A stretch of DNA of 64,000 nt from Anthoceros angustus (Eukaryota > Streptophyta > Anthocerotopsida > Anthocerotales > Anthocerotaceae), in NCBI GenBank assembly GCA_010909165.1, contig VJWM01000019.1, forward strand, positions 1,612,001-1,676,000. The letters are read 5' to 3'. Below the pieces are notes generated by a model. It had not been told where the DNA came from and did no database searches. It worked only from the letters and a program-made list of their open reading frames with translations. Positions 10,979-23,505 of the stretch are shown piece after piece. Each line of letters begins with the position of its first letter. Position 1 is the stretch's first letter. Position numbers and translations under genes: made by a program.

Positions 10979-12715
10979 TCGTTATCCTCGTCCAGTGCCT
11001 TTGGTGCCAAATGCAGCGAAAACCTCCTCACCGTCACCAGGAGCCCCAAAAGCAGACCGACGCCACATAAGGCTGATGGAAGCCTGAAAGCCCAGACTTC
11101 AGGCCCTAGGATTTTCCCCTACAGACAGCAAGAAGTGGACAGTGCAATGCAATTCACCAGTCAAAAACCAGAGAGCGAACGCATTCGCTTCTACTAGACG
11201 AGACGAAGACTCATGAACACACCCAGTGTGGAACCTTACCGACATTGCCATCAACCAATATATGAGCACGGGCTTGTCAAACCGGGGCTGTGCATTGAAC
11301 TGAGGAGTGATATAATCGCCAGTTACAATCCTGCATTGCGAGCTCTTTTAAAAAGATACCTGCAGCATCCCTAGAAACTGTGACAGGACCACATGAGGCT
11401 TGAAAGATCTCATATGCGGTTCATTCACTTGTGCTTTCAAACACCATGCTTACAGCGCCTGCCACGTCCGGGAACTGCAAAGGTCGGTACAGGAGGCTCG
11501 GAGAGACACCACTCTCCGTGTCCGAGATCTTCCTCTTCGCCGCGTTTTGTCCTGTTCACCGTCAGCTCCCTCTTCCTGCTCCTTACCAGCAGAAATCTAC
11601 CCTGCTGCATTCTGTGGCAGTCGAATTCCAGTCCTGTACCTCGAGCTCATAACAATTGCTTGATGCAATTGCAATCCATAAAACTTCCTCCCCGAGAGTG
11701 CACGATTCTGTGCAGTCTTGGGCTGCTCACAGGCTTGAGTGCACGTCCCACGCTCCGGCGTACAGAAGCGCGCCCGGACGGCAGGCCTACTGTTGCTGCC
11801 CTGGTGCAGAAATCCTGCAGGAAACGCATGCATCTTGCAAAACTCCAATGGCAACCCGCGGAAGCCATCAGTGCATCCCGAAGTTCACTAGACTGGCTGC
11901 CTGAAGTGCTTCATCTGATTGTTAACCTGAGGGACGGCCTGATTGCAGATTCCATTCCCAGAAGAGCATCCTTTGCCTTTGCACGGCCCAATGGGAGGAT
12001 ATGACCCAGTTCACAACAAGTAGGCAAAACCCAAAACCCCTAACCACGAACTTGTGGTCTTGCTCAGAACAGGTGCTACAAGTTGTAACAAGTTCTTTTT
12101 CGAAGCCGTTCAAAATCATAGAGCACTGGCTACTGAAGCTCTGTAGCCCGGTGCTCGTCCATGTCTCGGTCAGACGAACTAGCAAACAACCAAGTCAAGC
12201 ACTTCGTTCACATTCTGAGCTATGGTTGGAATACGACGGCATGATGGTGCTCTCCAGTGATGAGAAGGAAGATGTATCATTGCCTGATTCCGTGCATCGT
12301 TTCGCTGGCCAGCAACTGCACAGAAAAACCAGGCGTAAGGCGCTTGAATATGCTTGCCATTGAGGGTCGCTTTCCAGGTTTGTGACCAGCAGGTTGCCTT
12401 TCAGGTTCGTATTGACTGGGAAGAGACAGGAAATTTGTCCCGACTTGGCGCCTGAGCTTGAGGCGTTCAAGAGTTGTGTCCATCCGACTCCAAGCTGTTG
12501 TGATTTTTCACTCCATCATCTCGATTCTGTCCTAGTAAGCCATCAGGAGAGAGACGAGAGGGAATCTGATTTTACCGGCCTCAAGCAAGAGCTCGACGGG
12601 CCCAGCTGATTGCTTCACGGAGCTAGAGGAATTGGACACGGCGGAGAGACGACTGTTGGGGATTGTTCCTCCCAAGCCTCTAATGGCCAGTCCCCTGTCT
12701 TCACAGCTCTACCAG
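10979..12715 (-). pseudogene. Segment A, copy 2: truncated glycosyltransferase fragment
   Basis: This direct copy of 127-2029 keeps glycosyltransferase exon E2 and most of E3. It lacks E1 with its DDTEP motif: a clean ~150-bp deletion joins ACCATGC to TTACAGCG. E3 is cut at its left end by the repeat junction. It is nearly identical to copy 3. It cannot encode a working enzyme. Confidence 0.85.
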
Positions 12716-12885
12716 TGTAACGGGAGCGCGAGGTACTAAGGCGCGAGGAAAGCACGAGCGTTTGCGAGAGCAGAAAGCACTGAAGGTGTTCGTTCATGTT
12801 TGGGGAAAGGTGAAGTACAAAATTGTGTCGGTTAAGTAGAGTACATGGTGGTTATTCTAAATATGCTTGGGTTATCAGCTTAACA

Positions 12886-13840
12886 CACCCCCTTAACCCT
12901 AGCAATGGTAGAGATGAAAACTTGAGAATAATGACGATTTGCTAGTATGTTGAGCTTCATCCGCCATCTTCTTACTTGAAAGATGTTCTTCTTAATAATA
13001 ATATCATTTAGTGGAAAGAGGTAATAGAGATATGAAGTCTCTAAGCCCCATGGCCTCCATATGAATGAAGTGTTTTATGTTTTGGTAGGGGCTTAAGATC
13101 ATATTTGTGGGAACATAAGAAATCTTCACAACGTGAGTCTCATCAGCTTATCTTACATAGTGTTGTCGGATTTCAATGTGTTTAGTCCGAGAGTGAAGGC
13201 GAGGCTTACTGGCCATGGCAATAATGGACTTGTTATCACATAAAATCAGAGTTGGTGAAGCTTGTTTATAGGCCGAACCTTCGAGAAAAGTCCTCTCCCA
13301 AGCGGCTTCCTTGGATGCATCAGTCAAAGCTATGTATTCGGCCTCCGTAGATGATAAAGCCATTGAAGTCTGCTTCTTAGACCTCCAGTTGATAGTTCCA
13401 TTAGAGAGCACAAAACAATAAGCAGATATGCTTCTTCGACTATCGGGATCTGAGGCCCAATCGCCATCAGCATATCCCGTAATGTAACGGTAGAACTATT
13501 GTCTTGAAACCAAAGCCCATAAGAGAGAGTTCTCTTTAGGTATCTATACACCCTCTTAACTGCTGAGCAGTATTCACGCCCGGGATTTTCTAGAAATTGA
13601 GATAAAGTGCTAATGGTATATTGGATATTGGGCCGAGTCCAACAACATAAATAGTAAAGACACCCCACTGCATGCCTATAGGGAACTTGTGATATAGCAA
13701 ACTTCTCCTCATTTATTTGTGGAGATTGAAAGGTGGTCAACTGTAACCGATTGAATGCTTCTCTTTTCAATACCCTAGGGAGCAAGATGGCCTACGTGCT
13801 ACCTTGCTTCTTCTTAGAAAACAACTTGGTGTCATCTTCA
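12886..13840 (-). pseudogene. Copia pol 3' part (RT end and RNase H), unit 2
   Basis: The better preserved copy of the outer element's 3' pol. It has VPYRHAVGCLYYLCCWTRP and SQFLENPGREYCSAVKRVYR from the RT tail, then INWRSKKQTSMALSSTEAEY and CDNKSIIAMASKPRLHSRTK from RNase H. A frame break lies between the two parts near 13400-13440. The RNase H acidic residues are visible. Confidence 0.8.
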
Positions 13841-14764
13841 ACAAGAGGAGCTTTTAGCAATCAAAGATATGCAAGACCTTAGTCCACTAGTGATGATTCT
13901 GATGTGTTCCGATATTGTGGAGATATTTTGACTGATGAGAATCAAAGGTCCTCCTCCTACCATTCACACAACAAGGAGACAAACTCACCTTATTATTCTC
14001 TAACTATACCACTACACCAGTTCATAGTGTCACTCCACATAATTCGTCATCATAACGTTCTAATCGATCAGGTCAGCATCATTCTACGGCTTCTACTAAG
14101 AAACTCTATTATGCTGATGGATGTCATGCCGTATGATACTAATCTCTACACTTGGATTCAGTGTTTTATTAGCATTAATTAATCTAATGACTTATCTTTA
14201 AGTAAGTAATTAGTGTTAATTAATCTAAACCACTTATGTTAATTAAGCATTGATTAGTATTAAGTAAACATGGTTAGCAATAGCTAAGTGGATAAGCTCA
14301 AGTAATATGCTTTGGCATATTCCTTGCATATTATAGTGTATTCTTATGATACAATAGCTAAGAGGATGATTTATTAAGGTGAAAGAACGATGGAAAGAGA
14401 CCATCTAGGAGGGGACAACAAATGGGGACCCGGGTCGGAGTGAAGAGGAGCAACCAGCTCCCTACCTAAAGTGACCAAGCGCACCCACAATGTCATATGC
14501 GTAGAATAAACACGCAAAACCACGGAGGAAAGGAAAAGGCATCACCCACCGCCGCCACCTCATGGAGAATCGCTGAGAGCCTGCTGAAGAGCAATAGAAA
14601 CCACTGGCCGGAGTATCTGAAGTACGAGAGGGACACAGACTATGCCTCACACGATGGTAAGCTTTGGCACAAGACTTGACGAATTTGTTAAAGTCCTCAC
14701 CATTGCCCCATACGCTTTAGAGCAAGCGGGATAAAGAGGTGGCCTGCTTGCATCCTGAACCCTG
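13841..14764. repeat. TE filler with dispersed repeat, unit 2
   Basis: Counterpart of 3161-4059. It is AT-rich to about 14385, then carries the dispersed repeat with a possible non-LTR retrotransposon tail on the minus strand (~14385-14735). No intact gene. Confidence 0.5.
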
Positions 14765-15340
14765 GACGTGAACACTAGATGTCAACTAAGCGCATATTCA
14801 GATACCTCAAGGGTACCATGCACAGGATTGACATTCAAGTATACACCGAGCATAAAGACGTTGACATTAATACCACGCCGACGCCGACTATGCCGGTGAC
14901 ACACGCAGATCCGTGACGTTACGCATCGCTATTGGGGAGCACCAATATCCCGGTCAAGTAAGAAACAACCAACCATAGCCTTGTCCAAAGACCGAGTCGA
15001 GTATAGAGTACTAACCTCGGTTGCTAAAGACATAGTATGGACTAGGCTAACCTTGAGTGAACTTCATCACAAGGTGAAAAGCCCACCTTGTTGTTGAGTG
15101 ATAGTCGTGAGCTATAGCCTTGTTAAGGAACCCTGTCTTCCACTCTAGAACTAAACATATTGTCGAATATCATTACATCAGAGAGAAAATAGAGGATAAA
15201 ACTATAGATATTAGTTATGTTCAAACTTTAGATAACGCAGCTGATTTATTAACAAAGTCACTAGGCATTGAACTGCACAGGAAACACATGAAATGTTTAG
15301 GTATATTGGACACATTGTCTAAGTCTCCAGCCTAGAGTTC
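14765..15340 (+). pseudogene. Second Copia remnant, RNase H end, unit 2
   Basis: Counterpart of 4060-4640, with a better preserved end: FHSRTKHIVEYHYIREKIED followed by SYVQTLDNAADLLTKSLG and a stop near 15335. This is the typical Copia RNase H C-terminus (H-S-R-T-K-H-I ... D-x-L-T-K). Upstream frames are broken. Confidence 0.75.
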
Positions 15341-17340
15341 ATCCTAGCAGCTAAATTGGTCTACTTGAGATAACCTTAAAAACTAGTCCAATATTCTATT
15401 CTAAGTCTTCTGAACAATCATCCTCAATCTCAACATAGGCCTCGTATCCTACGTCCTCTTCTTCATACATAGTTGAGGAGCTCTCTGGAAAATAATATTA
15501 AAATATTAAATAATATTTTGCTAATTAAAACTTTTCCATATTTTCTTAGCCTCAAGAATACTCATAGACATGGATCATATGTCGGAAATTCTTCACAAAA
15601 GCATACATAACCCGTATCATGTGTATCTTAGTTTCCTGGCAAACATAGGAGCATGGTGGTACGCCCGCTCTCCCCTTTCATATTAGTGATTATATAGATG
15701 AGTTTCATATCATCACCCTTGGGATATATGCCGGGCTTCCAGAACCCTATGTTTCCTATCCTATGTCTTCCTTCTCCAAAAAAAAAAAATGGGCAAGTTT
15801 TAGCAAGAGAAAAATAAGTTAGAATACTTTTTTAGAATCACAAAAGGCATGTCTACCTTTTTCATTTTTCTCATTTTCTTCATTTTCCACTTCATTTTCC
15901 TTTTTCCCATAATTTTCCATACATAAATCTGCGAAAATAGTATCAGAAAATTCATCACAATTGATATTTTTGGAACTGGAAAATGGTCATTTGAAGATGC
16001 CCACAAACGGGCTTACAACTTGGTGTCTCTTCCTTACAAAAAGGGGGGGTGGGGGGAGGCATTCTTCATCCTGCTCTAAGGTGCCTCCCCTTCATGACAG
16101 GGGTTGACACCTTATTACACACAATCAGGGGGTGCCTTACTTGAGATTTCAGCCTCGCTCATCGCAGGAAGCTCTTCCATGAACACTCTTCCAAGGCAGT
16201 TGAGTCAGAGAGAGCAATTTCAAGCGATTTCTTCTCCACAAGAACTTTCTGGAATCTTCCTCGACGATCTCTCATCTGCACACAACTGTGGTGACGGCTT
16301 GCTGCATTTGGAGCAGGCCTAGGCTTGGGATTGGCAGCAGGCACTTTCAACAAATTAAGACAAGACATGGGGGCAATATCTTTCTCCAATTTCCCGGCCT
16401 GAGTGAGGTACTCCCGCATAAAGACTCACACATCAATTGGCGACCTCCAAGACCGCAGGACGACTTCCACCTCTCCAAGGTGACTTCAACATCAACACGA
16501 GTGCGGACCACTTCCTACCACCGGAAATCGTGGTGGGCTCTCAACAAAGTTGGAATCCAGGGAGGCGTGAGAGGATCACCGGGAGGCGTTGCTCTTGAGG
16601 CGCGATCCCTCCCAGGGCGCACTCCTCCCAATTCTTCTTCCATGCGGGCGGCCATCTTGCGGCAGGCGCCGTGCGACGCGGTGAGGCACATGTGGGCGGG
16701 CCGCCCCGATGGGCAGCGTCCCTCGGCCAGGCCGCTTCTGCACGGATCATGCCATGGCGGAGCTTTCTTTGGGGAGGCGCGGCGGGAGGCGGGCGCGATG
16801 GAGGCGGGAGGGAATAAAACCGTATGGGAGGGTACATAATGATGACTTCACATGGCATATGGTCAGTTACCATTTAATGGGTTTTCACTTTTTACCTCTT
16901 TCAAGTTTTCCTTTAACTTTTACCTATAGTTTTTACTAAGATTAACCTAGTTTAAGTTTTACTTTTATCTTTTTACCTTGTTTAGGATTTCACTATTTTC
17001 TAATTAATTTTTTGGTAATTAATTTTGATTACATTAAATTCTGCTTAAATGTAACTTAAGCCAGTTTTTAATTGTTTTCTTAGTTAGCGAATAGCTTTCA
17101 AGTTAGTGGGAGCTAACTAACCTTTTTAGGCTTATTTTGAAGCTATTTCTTCACACCTAGTTCATAGTGAGTGGGAGTGATGAAATATGACCTATTTAGG
17201 GCACTCTTCACTAGGGCACCTAAGACTATTAATTAATTTAGTTCTTAGGGCTTTAGGTAGTTTATTTAGTAGTTAGTTGTTACAACCACCTAGAGGTTAG
17301 AACTACTTATAGTTACAACCACCTTATGGTTATAACCACC
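15341..17340. other. TE-internal non-coding stretch, unit 2
   Basis: Counterpart of 4641-6530. AT-rich to about 16020, then GC-rich (16430-16830), then T-rich leader-like sequence to the TATA-like site at 17346. An A-run (15777-15789) and a short G-rich run near 16045 differ from unit 1. No gene recognised. Confidence 0.4.
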
Positions 17341-17439
17341 CAGCCTATATAAAGGCTTTGTACTTTCTATTATAATCAATGCATACAACTCTTTGTGCAA
17401 AGCTTTCTACTATCTGCTTGCTATGTTTTGCTACCTAGA

Positions 17440-19182
17440 GCAGCTATGATTCTCATCAATAAACTAGTTGACTTGAATACCCATGCTATTGTATATGCTC
17501 GCACTGTCACTTTTGATGAGGCTCGGTTAGCATCGCTGGATTCTCCCGTGGACTCGCGGCTCCTTACGACACCGCTTCTTGGACCTTATGCCTAAGTTTT
17601 TGACTCTACCCTCTGTTTTCCACGACTCGGTCCTCCACACTCTTGCTCCACCCATGGCCTCTCCTCACCTCAAGCAACAACTCACTGTTCTCAGAGGGGA
17701 AGATGAATAGGCCATTGTTGATCCTTTTGAAAACAGACTTTGGTGCTCTTAATCCCCAAGACCTAGAGACCTTTCTTGCTCCACCGCCTCCGGTTATACT
17801 TGATCCAGCGACGATATCCTTTGCGGCAATCGAGACACCTGGAAGAGATCCCTTTGATTTAGCGTTCAATCATGCGGCTACACTGCGAGTCATTTCAATC
17901 GTTCACTGGTCCTTGAGGAGATCCTCTCACTCTACAAGAAGCATATTCTGACTTGATGCGCTAAGTGGAAGTTTGCTATTGATGATGAATATAATTCTCT
18001 TATCAAAAATAATACTTGGACTTGAGTAAACTTGCCCAAAGGCAAAACTAATGTCAAATGCAAGTGGGTTCTCAAAACTAAATTCCAGGAGGTTGAACTT
18101 CAAATTTGCTATAGAGCAAGACTAGTGGCTAAGGGTTATAGTCAGGAAGAGGGTGTGGACTATCAGGGCGATAAGGTTTATTCACCGTTGTCAAGGCCGA
18201 GAATGCTCTTGGCTTTATGTGCCGAGCTTAATCTGAAATTTATCACATTTTGTACTTTCCTTTATGGTCATCGCAAGAGATCTATATGGATAAATTGGAA
18301 GACTATGAAGATGAGCAACACCCAAACAAAGTGTGTAAACTTATTCACTCCATTTTCTTGGCCACGCGTTTATGGTATGAAAGAATGGATTCTTACCTCA
18401 AGAAGATAGGTTTATTCAAAGTGAAGGACACCAATATCTACTCTACAAGGATAGCTCCCTTGTACTGGTTGCACTATACATTGTTACTTATTCCTGGCAA
18501 CAATATTTAACTAGTTAACCAGATTTAAGCTGATCTTAGTAAAGAATTCGAAATGAAGAATCTCGGCAAAGTTAAATATATTCTTGGAATGCATGTACAT
18601 AGAGATGCCACTGGAGCTATTTATCTCCATCAAGGAAGATATGTAGCTGGCATGTTAAGACACTTCAATTTGGAGAATGCACATGCAAGACCACACGCCG
18701 TAGGTGTTAAGCTTTCATCTACTACCCGTCCACAATCTCAACAGGAAAAGAAAGAGATGGAAAATATTCCTTATCGTATGGGAGTTGGTACTCTCATGTT
18801 CTTGAGTAATCAAACCAAACCATCTCAAATATTGTAAATGTTGTTGCTCAGTTCTCAGAGAATCCAAGAAAGGATCACTGGGTTGCTCTCAAGCACATCA
18901 TGCGGTACCTCAAGGGTACTCCAAATTATGGCCTCTGCTTCAAACCTAGCGGAAAGAAGCATTTGCTATTGACACGCTTTGTCGATGCAGATTGGGCTTC
19001 AGATGCTGACACTCGAAAAAATATCTCAGCATATTGTTTTTTTGCTGGCTCCACTGTTGTTAATTGGTCTTGTAGAAAACAAGCTACAATATCACTATCA
19101 TCAACGAATCGGAGCACAAAGCACTCAGACGATAGAGGCTAAATGGGAAAGAAAGCTATGTGAAGATTTGGATATGAAGTAG
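17440..19182 (+). pseudogene. Third Copia element, RT-RNase H remnant, unit 2
   Basis: Counterpart of 6640-8484. The reverse transcriptase is more damaged than in unit 1: short losses near 18186-18200, 18240, 18275 and 18355 remove parts of the block that reads LEIYQLDICTAF in unit 1. Downstream it keeps MKNLGKVKYILGMHV and the RNase H block with DADWASDADTRKNISAYC. An LTR-like tail follows at ~19250-19450. Confidence 0.8.
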
Positions 19183-19449
19183 GAAGGGCCAACAATGCTT
19201 AATTGTGATTAATTTTTAGTTCTTAGATTTAGATAATCCAACTAGTCTCGAGGGAGAGTTAGAAATGCAGACCCGCGTTGGTTGGCTTGAAGCAACAGTG
19301 GTCATACCCTCGGAATCTTGTCAGAGGTACAATTATTCAGGCTATAAAAGTGCACTACTTGTAATCAATTGTATCAATTAGTAAAGCACTAAACTTTGAT
19401 CATAAATTGCTTCATAAGCACCTCAAACCGACTTCGCCATCAACATCTC

Positions 19450-21310
19450 CAGCCCAATATGAATCATAAAATCCAACTACCTTGGCTTCTTGTTGTCGCT
19501 CCTTTTGCTATTTCAACTCCCAATGTTTTGTGCCAAGTACTTGAATATCCTCTTGATTGCTTGATAATGTTGTTGCCAGTTGGCCAAAATTGACTCACAA
19601 CTCCCCTTTTTTGTCGGGCCTTATCCCTATGGCCAAATATGTAAGACAAACAACAACATGCTGGTAGAGAGTTTTATCTACCTTCGCTTTCTCCTTTTCA
19701 GTTGTAGGGCTCATCTCCTTTGATAGCTTCTCATTGAAGATCATTGGCGTCTTCATGGGTTTCCAATCTTGCATGTCAAAACGCTCCAGTATAGTCTCCA
19801 CATACGTTTGTTGGCTCAAAGAGTCTATATACTTGTTAGCCTTATTCCTTTTTACCTTTATTCCTAAGAAATAGTGGAGCTCACCCAAATCTCTCATATC
19901 AAAGCTTGCATTAAGGCTTTTATTTGCTAAGTCTAAGAGTTCCATGTTATTGCTAGCAATAATCAAATCGTCCATATAGACAGCGATGATAATTATAGAT
20001 TCTCCCACTCTTTTCACATAGATATTCCAATCAGCATTGGTTTTTTTGAAACCTATAAACTGGAAAAACACATCAAGCTTACGATACCAAGCAAGGGCAG
20101 ATTGCTTAAGACCATAGAGAGCCTTTAGCAGCCTACATACCTCTCCCTCGCGTCCTGGTATTTCATATTCCTTTGGTTGGTCCATGTAGATCTCTTCATC
20201 CACATTTCTATTTAGAAAAGCGGTGAGAACATCCATTAAATATATCTCCATGTCGAAAGAGGATGCGATAGCTAGCAGAGTTTGGACAGATGCTATCTTA
20301 GCAACAAGGGAGAAGGTGTCAGTATAATCCACGCTTGGGACTTGTGTATATCCTTTGCCCACCAGATTTGCCTTGTAGCGCTCTATGCTTCCATCAACCT
20401 TGCGCTTAATCTTAAATGTCCACTTGGATCCTATGCTCTTCCTTCCGGGAGGTAGAGGAGTGATTACCCAAGTGTTATTCTTGAGAAGGGAGTTATATTA
20501 ATTGTCCACGGCTTCTTTCCACTCCTTCGCCTTTGGTCATTCCAATGCCTCCCTCACGCTTTGTGGTTCGCCGGCATCTGCCAACCATGCCTCCTCATAC
20601 ACACATGCATTCATGGATTCCAAGATCTTCTGTGAAGGTTTCCAAACTACTCAACAGCATAGTGATCACCTTGCCCTCTGGAGGTTTCATCTCTGCCTCC
20701 CTCATTTGATCAACCAAGCTTTTCAACTTGTTGACATGTTGCTGAACGGTGTCGCCCTCAGCCATCTTGAAGTTGGAGAATTGACTTTCCAACAGCATTC
20801 CACTCACAATGCTCTTCTTCTCGTACGTTGTGCAAAGAATTTTTCATGCATCCTGCGAAGAGACACACTCACTCAATTGTGAGAGAACGTCATCTAACCC
20901 ATTCAGAATAATATTAGCCAAGGCTTTCGCATCCTTGCCTACATCCTTTTCAGAAGGGCCATATGAAAGTCCATTTTCTACAAACTTTCACAATCCTTTG
21001 TCAATGAGAAGAGATTTTAGCTTCAACTTCCATAATGTGAAGTTCCTGCCATCCAACTTCTCCACTTGATGCGTAGTCTCCATATGCATGCCGTTGGAAG
21101 CCATGCAAAGACGAGACAAAAATTCCTCGCACCAAAACTACTGCCAAGCGTCGCAAAATTGCAAACAAGCTTTCACAGACACTTCGTCTGCATAGCTACA
21201 AATAATGCAATTTCCCGCATAGCTACAATAATGCAATAAAAGGCAAGTAACATAGTCCCACACAAGGTGGTGTAGAGTACTTTTTGCAGCTCCTGAACCA
21301 TGCTCTGATA
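19450..21310 (-). pseudogene. Fourth Copia element, gag-RT remnant with long RT frame, unit 2
   Basis: The longest open Copia frame here runs minus from 20362 to 19595 (255 codons). It carries SVDYTDTFSLVAKIASVQT, DVLTAFLNRNVDEEIYMDQP, ALYGLKQSALAWYRKL, the catalytic YMDDLIIA and ELHYFLGIKVKRNKA. Upstream coding sequence continues through WKEAVDN to a gag remnant (20595-20807: VQQHVNKLKSLVDQM, ITMLLSSLETF). Gag abuts the RT leader directly, so protease and integrase were deleted, and the two parts are in different frames. The element is non-autonomous. Confidence 0.85.
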
Positions 21311-21313
21311 CCA

Positions 21314-21525
21314 TGTTAGAGAACAGTAAGTCCCAATTTCAGTGCAATAAAAATGGTGTGCTATGCATACATATATAGTCCTTGGCCTTGTCATGTTCTC
21401 GATAATATGAACCCTATCTCGATCTTGGGATTGTCCTATCTACTTCTAGGACTTATTCTATCTACTTATAGGACTTATTCTCTGAACTCTAATATGGGAT
21501 CTGTTGCACTGATCGATTTCTAACA
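21314..21525 (-). repeat. LTR of the fourth Copia element, unit 2
   Basis: A near-exact copy of 10616-10827, with TGTTAG...CTAACA ends and GCTCTGATACCA (primer-binding site complement) just to its left. Confidence 0.8.
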
Positions 21526-21679
21526 GATACCATGTAGCGGGAGCGCGAGGCACTGAGGCGGGAGGAAAGTACGAGCGTTTGTTCATGTTTGGGGAAATGT
21601 GAAGTACACAAAATTGTGTCGGTTCAGTAGAGTACGTGGTGGTTATTCTAACTGCGCTTGGGTTATTAGCTTAACGCGC

Positions 21680-23417
21680 TCGTTATCCTCGTCCAGTGCC
21701 TTTGGTGCCAAATGCAGCGAAAACCTCCTCACCGTCACCAGGAGCCCCAAAAGCAGACCGACGCCACATAAGGCTGATGGAAGCCTGAAAGCCCAGACTT
21801 CAGGCCCTAGGATTTTCCCCTACAGACAGCAAGAAGTGGACAGTGCAATGCAATTCACCAGTCAAAAACCAGAGAGCGAACGCATTCGCTTCTACTAGAC
21901 GAGACGAAGACTCATGAACACACCCAGTGTGGAACCTTACCGACATTGCCATCAACCAATATATGAGCACGGGCTTGTCAAACCGGGGCTGTGCATTGAA
22001 CTGAGGAGTGATATAGTCGCCAGTTACAATCCTGCATTGCGAGCTCTTTTAAAAAGATACCTGCAGCATCCCTAGAAACTGTGACAGGACCACATGAGGC
22101 TTGAAAGATCTCATATGCGGTTCATTCACTTGTGCTTTCAGACACCATGCTTACAGCGCCTGCCACGTCCGGGAACTGCAAAGGTCGGTACAGGAGGCTC
22201 GGGAGAGACACCACTCTCCGTGTCCGAGATCTTCCTCTTCGCCGCGTTTTGTCCTGTTCACCGTCAGCTCCCTCTTCCTGCTCCTTACCAGCAGAAATCT
22301 ACCCTGCTGCATTCTGTGGCAGTCGAATTCCAGTCCTGTACCTCGAGCTCATAACAATTGCTTGATGCAATTGCAATCCATAAAACTTCCTCCGCGAGAG
22401 TGCACGATTCTGTGCAGTCTTGGGCTGCTCACAGGCTTGAGTGCACGTCCCACGCTCCGGCGTACAGAAGCGCGCCCGGACGGCAGGCCTACTGTTGCTG
22501 CCCTGGTGCAGAAATCCTGCAGGAAACGCATGCATCTTGCAAAACTCCAATGGCAACCCGCGGAAGCCATCAGTGCATCCCGAAGTTCACTAGACTGGCT
22601 GCCTGAAGTGCTTCATCTGATTGTTAACCTGAGGGACGGCCTGATTGCAGATTCCATTCCCAGAAGAGCATCCTTTGCCTTTGCACGGCCCAATGGGAGG
22701 ATATGACCCAGTTCACAACAAGTAGGCAAAACCCAAAACCCTAACCACGAACTTTGTGGTCTTGCTCAGAACAGGTGCTACAAGTTGTAACAAGTTCTTT
22801 TTCGAAGCCGTTCAAAATCATAGAGCACTGGCTACTGAAGCTCTGTAGCCCGGTGCTCGTCCATGTCTCGGTCAGATGAACAAGCAAGCAACCAAGTCAA
22901 GCACTTCATGCACATTCTGAGCTATGGTTGGAATACGACGGCATGATGGTGCTCTCCAGTGATGAGAAGGAAGATGTATCATTGCCTGATTCCGTGCATC
23001 GTTTCGCTGGCCAGCAACTGCACAGAAAAACCAGGCGTAAGGCGCTTGAATATGCTTGCCATTGAGGGTCGCTTTCCAGGTTTGTGACCAGCAGGTTGCC
23101 TTTCAGGTTCGTATTGACTGGGAAGAGACAGGAAATCTGTCCCGACTTGGCGCCTGAGCTTGAGGCGTTCAAGAGTTGTGTCCATCCGACTCCAAGCTGT
23201 TGTGATTTTTCACTCCATCATCTCGATTCTGTCCTAGTAAGCCATCAGGAGAGAGACGAGAGGGAATCTGATTTTACCGGCCTCAAGCAAGAGCTCGACG
23301 GGCCCAGCTGATTGCTTCACGGAACTAGAGGAATTGGACACGGCGGAGAGACGACAGTTGGGGATTGTTCCTCCCAAGCCTCTAATGGCCAGTCCCCTGT
23401 CTTCACAGCTCTACCAG
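21680..23417 (-). pseudogene. Segment A, copy 3: truncated glycosyltransferase fragment
   Basis: The third A copy also lacks exon E1 and the left part of E3, as copy 2 does. Its right end (CTCTACCAG) continues into unique sequence (TGGAATTTAACCC) instead of an LTR. It is therefore the only copy that keeps the ancestral upstream flank of the glycosyltransferase gene. Confidence 0.85.
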
Positions 23418-23505
23418 TGGAATTTAACCCACACTACTACTGTATCTGCGTTGTGATCGCACTTGTGATGCTCAAGAGGTTCCGCCAACGCCAGAGCTTC
23501 ACGAC

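Larger units (their letters stand above)
12716..21679. mobile_element. Nested Ty1/Copia block, unit 2
   Basis: This second copy of the unit 1 block has the same order and orientation of parts: outer LTRs at 12716-12885 and ~21533-21673, and the inner LTR at 21314-21525. Long stretches are identical to unit 1. Differences are mostly short complex indels, many at CAG/CTG triplets. The matching nested structure shows that the block was duplicated as a whole, not inserted twice. Confidence 0.85.
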
